From Butyriboletus loyo (taxonomy: Eukaryota > Basidiomycota > Agaricomycetes > Boletales > Boletaceae): 34,141 bases of DNA. This document shows positions 30,015-34,141 of the stretch, piece after piece (the first letter of the stretch is position 1; every line of letters starts with the position of its first letter). The stretch is from NCBI GenBank assembly GCA_038093515.1, contig JBBPSI010000249.1, forward strand, positions 1 to 34,141, written 5' to 3'. The notes beneath the pieces were generated by a model that had not been told where the DNA came from, did not search any database, and saw only the letters and a program-made list of their open reading frames with translations. Both the position numbers and the translations under genes were made by a program.

Positions 30015-30523
30015 TGTTACGCAAGCAACGCACAGTCGAATGCCAGTACGAATACTCTGTCACACAGGGTCCACCACAGTTGCTGCGCTACACAAAGCAC
30101 AGGCAAGATATGATCAAGGAGCTTTAGCTTAATCCTCAACTGTTGCCAGCGAATAGACAAGTGGTTAAAACTAGGGAATCCTAGTCTAACCACGAGCCCT
30201 TTTATATTATACAGGGATGCGCACAGACCATGCTGTGCATGTGAGGAATTACTATACATGGCTAGACTAAAGAAGAGAAGCGCAGCGGTGATTAACCACA
30301 CGAGGCGCGGGGATCATAAAGAAGGGAAGTAAACGGAGATTAAATACATGTGTCATGACGTCATAGAGTCTAGGCCTGGTCTGGGCCATGACATCATATG
30401 CTTAGTCAGCAAGAGATCACATGTAAGTTCCCACGATCACATGCGCTATGTCACGTGACCTTTGAAAGTGAAAGCGACTAAGTCCGAAGTGAAAGTGTAT
30501 GAATAAATGTTATGATTATAACA
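30015..30523 (-). mobile_element. Solo LTR, second family, in the array
   Basis: 509 bp, TGTTACGCAAGCAACG to ATGATTATAACA, with the perfect duplication CCATG (30010-30014, 30524-30528). The reverse-strand TATA is at 30200-30206. Closely similar to 10287-10792 and, inverted, to 6813-7332. Confidence 0.94.
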
Positions 30524-30698
30524 CCATGTGGTGATATGCGGTGCAGATGGGCAGGCCTGCTGGCGATATGTTTGCAGGCTGCTCCACTGACAGGGGGCCT
30601 ACGGTGTGATGCGCATGAGAGGTGGGGAGCCCACTGGGTGACGCAGAAGGTGGATGAGGGGGCCTGCAGAATTTTATGCCCAACAAATGGGTGGGCTG
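30524..30698. repeat. GC-rich array, segment 3
   Basis: The array resumes with CCATGTGGTGATATGCGGTG, GGGCAGGCCTGCTGGC and GGGGGCCTGCAG cores. It ends at the duplication GGCTG bordering the next LTR. Confidence 0.75.
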
Positions 30699-31520
30699 TG
30701 TTACAGTTTTACCCCTAAGCGTACCCCGCCACTCGTTTTCCCACGCTCACGCGTCCCCGCCGCCCCCGCCGTCTTGCGATGCCGCCCATCGCCCGCTCCC
30801 CAGTTGCCTAGTGGACGTTATCCACTTCCCCAGTCGTTCCTGCAAGTCTCAGTGACGCTACACTGAGATAGCCCCTGTCTCGTCGCCCCGTCGGGCCGGA
30901 CCCTTCAGTTGAGCTGTCGCGTCCCTTCTTATTTGACCAATGACATTTCTTGCATCACGTGACTAGCACGTGATTAGATTACGACGTGTCAGTACCTTCG
31001 CGTCGAGACCCGTATCCAAGGGCTCCGCTGTTCGCATCCCCTTTGCCCTGTGGGCCGTACCTCGTGGACATCGTCACTTCGCTTTCAGCTCTTCTCATTC
31101 GCTGACGATGTCGCCACCTTACCCGGAGCTTCGCTCCCTCATTACCGGCACTTTGCCGCTTCTCCATTTGCCGCTATGACTCGGACAGACTCATAGCCCT
31201 TTGCCCTTCGCTGCCACGCACAGCTCGGTCTGTGCACGATACCCAGTAGTATATATACAAGTACTTAGAGAAGTACAGACTCTTTAGCTAATTCTACGCA
31301 TCTACCAAGTGCATAGTAATCTAGCAGTATACCCTCCTCTTGCCGATAAAGCCGATAAGAGTCTGCTCGATCTCGTCTGGTCGCCACCACTCAAGATCTC
31401 GCCGACACTTGCTTTGCAAGACACCCGATAGCGTCGTCTACGCGAGTCGGCTAGTTTCCTCATTAGGCTCGAGCCCCTATAAGTGCTCGCTGCTAGCTAT
31501 TGTGCGCTATCAGCGTAACA
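30699..31520 (+). mobile_element. Solo LTR, third family (822 bp)
   Basis: Begins TGTTACAGTTTTACCCC and ends CAGCGTAACA, flanked by the perfect duplication GGCTG (30694-30698, 31521-31525). TATATATA at 31250-31257 gives the plus orientation. The region ACCCAGTAGTATA and the downstream TTCTACGC resemble the A/B LTR promoter, suggesting a related lineage. No internal element sequence is present, and no second copy is in the window. Confidence 0.88.
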
Positions 31521-31710
31521 GGCTGCGGGAAATGCAGAAAGTAATTGGCGGGCCTGCAGGGCAATTTGGCGGGGGGAAAAGGGGGCCTGCAGAAATGCAT
31601 TAAGCAGACAGGAGGCCCATGGGGAAATGCAGTAGATGTATGGGGGGGCCCACAGAATGACATGCAGAGTGGGTGGGGGGCCTGCGGAGAAACATGGCAG
31701 GTGAATGGGG
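31521..31710. repeat. GC-rich array, segment 4
   Basis: Repeated GGGCCTGCAGG-like cores alternating with AAATGCAG spacers (for example GCGGGCCTGCAGGGCAAT, GGGGGCCTGCAGAAATGC). It is bounded by LTR duplications on both sides. Confidence 0.75.
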
Positions 31711-32138
31711 TGTTACGGTAGTGGTATACTTTTTCCATCCTCTACCACTTGGACTACTTCATTCGCCTAGTCTTTTACTAGTGCCTTTCGAACGGTATGA
31801 GCCGTTCTAGCTTAGTCATCATTTCTCGTGCACGGACACCATTTCTCTCATACTCCAGAAGCTTCTAGAGTATTCTTTCCTCATTTGTAGTTTTGCTCTC
31901 GCGACCCGATTGGGAACATGGTCTGTGCGCAGACCCCCAGTAGTATAAAGACCCAGTCTTTACTCCCATGTACTCTATCTAGTTCTACGCAGATACCTGC
32001 TAGCAATTAGTTCCATTCCAGACTCTTAGTGTGCACACTAAGACATAGTCTGAGACTTCTCTCAGAATCGTCTCCAGAGTCCTGCGGCTACTCCAGAGTG
32101 CCGCCTCAGAGTTCTGATTGTTAGCACCCAGCATAACA
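31711..32138 (+). mobile_element. Solo LTR of the A/B family, opposite orientation
   Basis: 428 bp, TGTTACGGTAGTGG to CCCAGCATAACA, the reverse complement of the A and B LTRs with more divergence. Flanks TGGGG (31706-31710) and TGGGA (32139-32143) are a 5-bp duplication with one change. TATAAA (31944-31949) and ATCTAGTTCT (31977-31986) keep the promoter-to-start spacing of the full elements. Confidence 0.92.
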
Positions 32139-32342
32139 TGGGAGGCCTGCGGGGCATTGCGGAAGGTTGATGAACGGGCCTGTGGCCTGCCATGTGCGGT
32201 GGGCGGGGGTCCAGAAGGGTGTTCCTATGTGGTGATGCCTGCTGCCAATGGGCGGGCATGCGGGCAGTGCATGCAGCAGCTGTTCTACCTGTGGGGCGAT
32301 ATGAGCTAACAATGGGAGGGTCTACTAAGTGGTAAATATTGG
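32139..32342. repeat. GC-rich array, last segment
   Basis: Array cores (GGGAGGCCTGCGGGGC, GGGCCTGTGGCCTGCC) fade out by about 32342, where ordinary AT-richer gene flank begins. The right boundary is approximate. Confidence 0.65.
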
Positions 32343-32392
32343 GCCCCAATTTCAATTTTAGGAGTTATGTGAATAGTTTAGTACATGTACAT

Positions 32393-33790
32393 TTAGATCC
32401 CATTTACCCTATCTCTTTCAGCCTGAATAGCCTCCAACCTCTCTAGCTCTGTCAATACCCTTGCCACTGCCCTGCGCCACTGACCACATGCTTGCAAGAA
32501 CAAGGATTCATACCTCCGTATGACCCTTTTGATAGGGGCATCGAGCTGCTGTGCTTCATGTGTAGCGGTGGGGAGAGGATTCTCTTGAGGAATTGAGTAG
32601 GCACCCAAGGCTTCTGCATGAATGTAAGAATGAAGGAGGGTTAGGGTGTGGAGAAATCCTCGTTACCCAATGTGAAATGTTCCAAGCCAGGGAACCCTTC
32701 CATCTGAAGCAGCCTAAGTGCGGCTGCATTCTCCTCAGGGGCTGGAAATGGATGTATTAGTTGGATGAATGGAAGAATAGGTAGCGACATGCTTACCAAG
32801 GGATCTGCAGCAGTGCTCCATTAGCATCCACTGATTTTCGTGCTGGTTGATGGCCCGCAGCTCCAGAATGTGGGGCGGGAATTCTGCCTGGAGCGGGCGC
32901 TGGTACCTGGTAAAGTCTGAGGGGGCAGGGTTGGCATTTTGAGGGGCAGGAGGAGGGTCTTGAAGACCGCTGAAAGGTCATCAATACGAGGCATGGGGGA
33001 ATGCAGGGGGGCACTTACCAGGTAGGTCCACATCCATGGAGTCTTCATGAGCAAGACCACCAGGATTTTGTGCAGCAGCTGAGGGGGCGGCGACCAAGGC
33101 AGGAGGCAGCAGGGGTTGGAGATGGGAGATGCCCGCGAGGGCGCATGAGGATGCAGGAACAGGTGGAGGCGGGGGAATGAAGATGTTGGTGAGGGCATCC
33201 ATGGAGCAGGACGCGGCGATGGGAAAGGGTGGTGGCAGCAGCGGAATTAAGATGGCAGAGAGGGGGTTTGAAGGGCAGGGGGCTGCGGCAGGGCGGGGAG
33301 GCGGCATGGGAATGGCGGTCCCCGTGGGAATAATGATTTGGGGGGCGGCAGAAGGGGGGAGCATTGGCGGTGGGGGAATATTGAGGCCAGAGAGAGGGTT
33401 GGACTTGTTGTGGGCAGTGGCTGGAGGTAGAGGTGGCGGCGGTATGAAGATGCTGGCAAGGGTGTTGGAAGGGCGGTGGGCAGCAGTGCGGAGCAGAGGT
33501 GGCGGAGGGATAACCAAGCCCGCCAGCGGATTCTGCAAGCTGTGGCGGGGGGTGAGAAGCAGTGGGGGTGGTGGTGGAATGACAACTCCTATGAGATCGT
33601 CCCACCCATCTGAAGCAGCGAATGGGGATGCCTCTTCTCGGGGGATGTGGAACACCTCAGCTGTAAAGGGTGAATGTCCATATGCATACTTTGCATGGAA
33701 CTTACAAGAGTTGATGAAACGCACTTGGTGGTGCCTGCCCTCCATTGGTGGGGATTCATGATCTTTCTGCGGGAAAGGTGCGGGGCTCAT
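32393..33790 (-). CDS. Four-exon proline-rich protein of unknown function
   Basis: Exons on the minus strand are 33790-33019, 32958-32797, 32741-32667 and 32613-32393. They are joined by introns of 60, 55 and 53 bp, all in phase 1, with donors GTAAGT, GTAAGC and GTAACG. The spliced frame is 1230 bp, 409 residues. Residues 1-60 form a non-repetitive head (RFINSCKFHAKYAYGHSPF). About residues 65-215 contain imperfect units of roughly 22 residues with NPL-x-GL-x-IPPPP cores. The later exons give natural-looking sequence: FPPHILELRAINQHENQWML, ENAAALRLLQMEGFPGLEHF, and a helical C-terminus RRAVARVLTELERLEAIQAE. Agreement of three splice junctions supports the model. The poly-Pro could bind SH3, WW or profilin partners. 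No family is recognised, and an upstream exon cannot be excluded. Confidence 0.75.
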
Positions 33791-33997
33791 GGTGGTTGGG
33801 CGGGTTGTATTGAAGCAAGACTGAGGTGCAGAGCGCAGCTAAGACAACAATGAATTAATGATTACCCATTTGGGGTTGGTGGATTTCAAAACATGTGGAT
33901 GCGTGGGAATCTGGACATTGAACATTTTCCTCATTATATCAGGCCATCACACATCACTCCACCCCCATCATCTCTTATTCCCTCTCAAATACTCAAG
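33791..33997. promoter_or_regulatory. Divergent intergenic region between two genes
   Basis: 207 bp separate the ATG of the proline-rich gene (minus) from the ATG at 33998 (plus). It contains a pyrimidine-rich leader just before the plus-strand ATG. No strong TATA box is seen on either side, so a shared bidirectional promoter is plausible but unproven. Confidence 0.45.
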
Positions 33998-34141
33998 ATG
34001 TCAGTGGATCGAATCCTCAAAAGTGCAAGTTCTCAGATCTCCCAAGCCATCAGGGAATATGTCAGTGCAGGTGGCCAGGACAATTGGAACAGGGTGGTTG
34101 AGGCAATCGAGAGCAGTATGGTAAGTGATATAAGTATTTTG
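33998..34141 (+). CDS. First exon of an unknown protein (partial, runs off the window)
   Basis: ATG at 33998 opens a 41-codon exon starting MSVDRILKSASSQISQAIRE and ending AIESSM at a consensus GTAAGT donor (34121). The peptide is amphipathic and helical, without a signal peptide. The rest lies beyond the window. This frame is preferred to the longer overlapping frame from 33858 because it is natural in composition and ends exactly at a good splice donor. Confidence 0.6.
   Translation, partial: MSVDRILKSASSQISQAIREYVSAGGQDNWNRVVEAIESSMVSDISIL

Noticed and set aside
32062..32355. ORFs across the array and solo LTR near the right end
   Set aside because: They translate repeat and LTR sequence and match no conserved frame.
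33129..33761. 210-codon plus-strand ORF rich in Gly and Met
   Set aside because: Antisense of the proline-rich repeat exon; composition is the mirror of IPPPP coding.

Overview
This looks like repeat-rich (heterochromatin-like) DNA from a mushroom-forming basidiomycete (Agaricomycetes). The evidence is introns of 50-65 bp with GTRNGT donors, a secreted glutamic (G1) peptidase gene, a mitochondrial cytochrome c1 relic, and several Ty3/gypsy chromoviruses whose LTRs begin TGTT, end AACA and are flanked by 5-bp target duplications. The assignment comes from reading the sequence only; no database was searched.

Layout. (1) 66-505: a copy of a dispersed GC-rich repeat. (2) 889-1923 and 9575-10286: two halves of a decayed tyrosine-recombinase-like (Crypton-type?) gene, split by chromovirus A (1924-9574). 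A is itself split by a solo LTR of a second family (6813-7332). (3) 10287-10792: another solo LTR of that second family, followed by a decayed multi-exon plus-strand gene (10892-12844) that points away from the recombinase relic. (4) 13105-13515: a decayed cytochrome c1 copy. (5) 15341-16227: an intact three-exon G1 peptidase with its own TATA box, the only clearly recognisable and apparently functional host gene. (6) 16373-22016: degraded, 5'-truncated chromovirus C. (7) 22017 to about 32342: a second copy of the dispersed repeat, carrying a roughly 1.4 kb minisatellite-like array. Four insertions interrupt this array: chromovirus B (22788-29912) and three solo LTRs from three families (30015-30523, 30699-31520, 31711-32138). 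(8) 32393-34141: two divergent intact genes, a four-exon proline-rich protein and the first exon of an unknown protein.

A and B belong to one family. Each is about 7.13 kb once the nested insertion in A is discounted, and both lie on the minus strand. The order is LTR, putative self-priming site, gag, pol (protease, RT, RNase H, integrase, chromodomain), an extra ORF, polypurine tract, LTR. The extra ORF starts 9 nt after the pol stop and encodes a 422/423-residue protein with three zinc knuckles. Gag itself carries only a permuted C-C-C-H knuckle. The extra ORF is open in both copies although each pol gene has a CGA-to-TGA nonsense mutation. This 3' zinc-knuckle ORF, together with the apparent Tf1-like self-priming signal, is the most interesting system in the window.

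A second theme is C-to-T decay. Stops in A, B and C are mostly TGA at expected Arg or Trp codons. The recombinase relic has lost catalytic arginines. The two dispersed-repeat copies differ by TG/CA pairs that imply ancestral CpG, consistent with methylation-driven mutation of silenced DNA.
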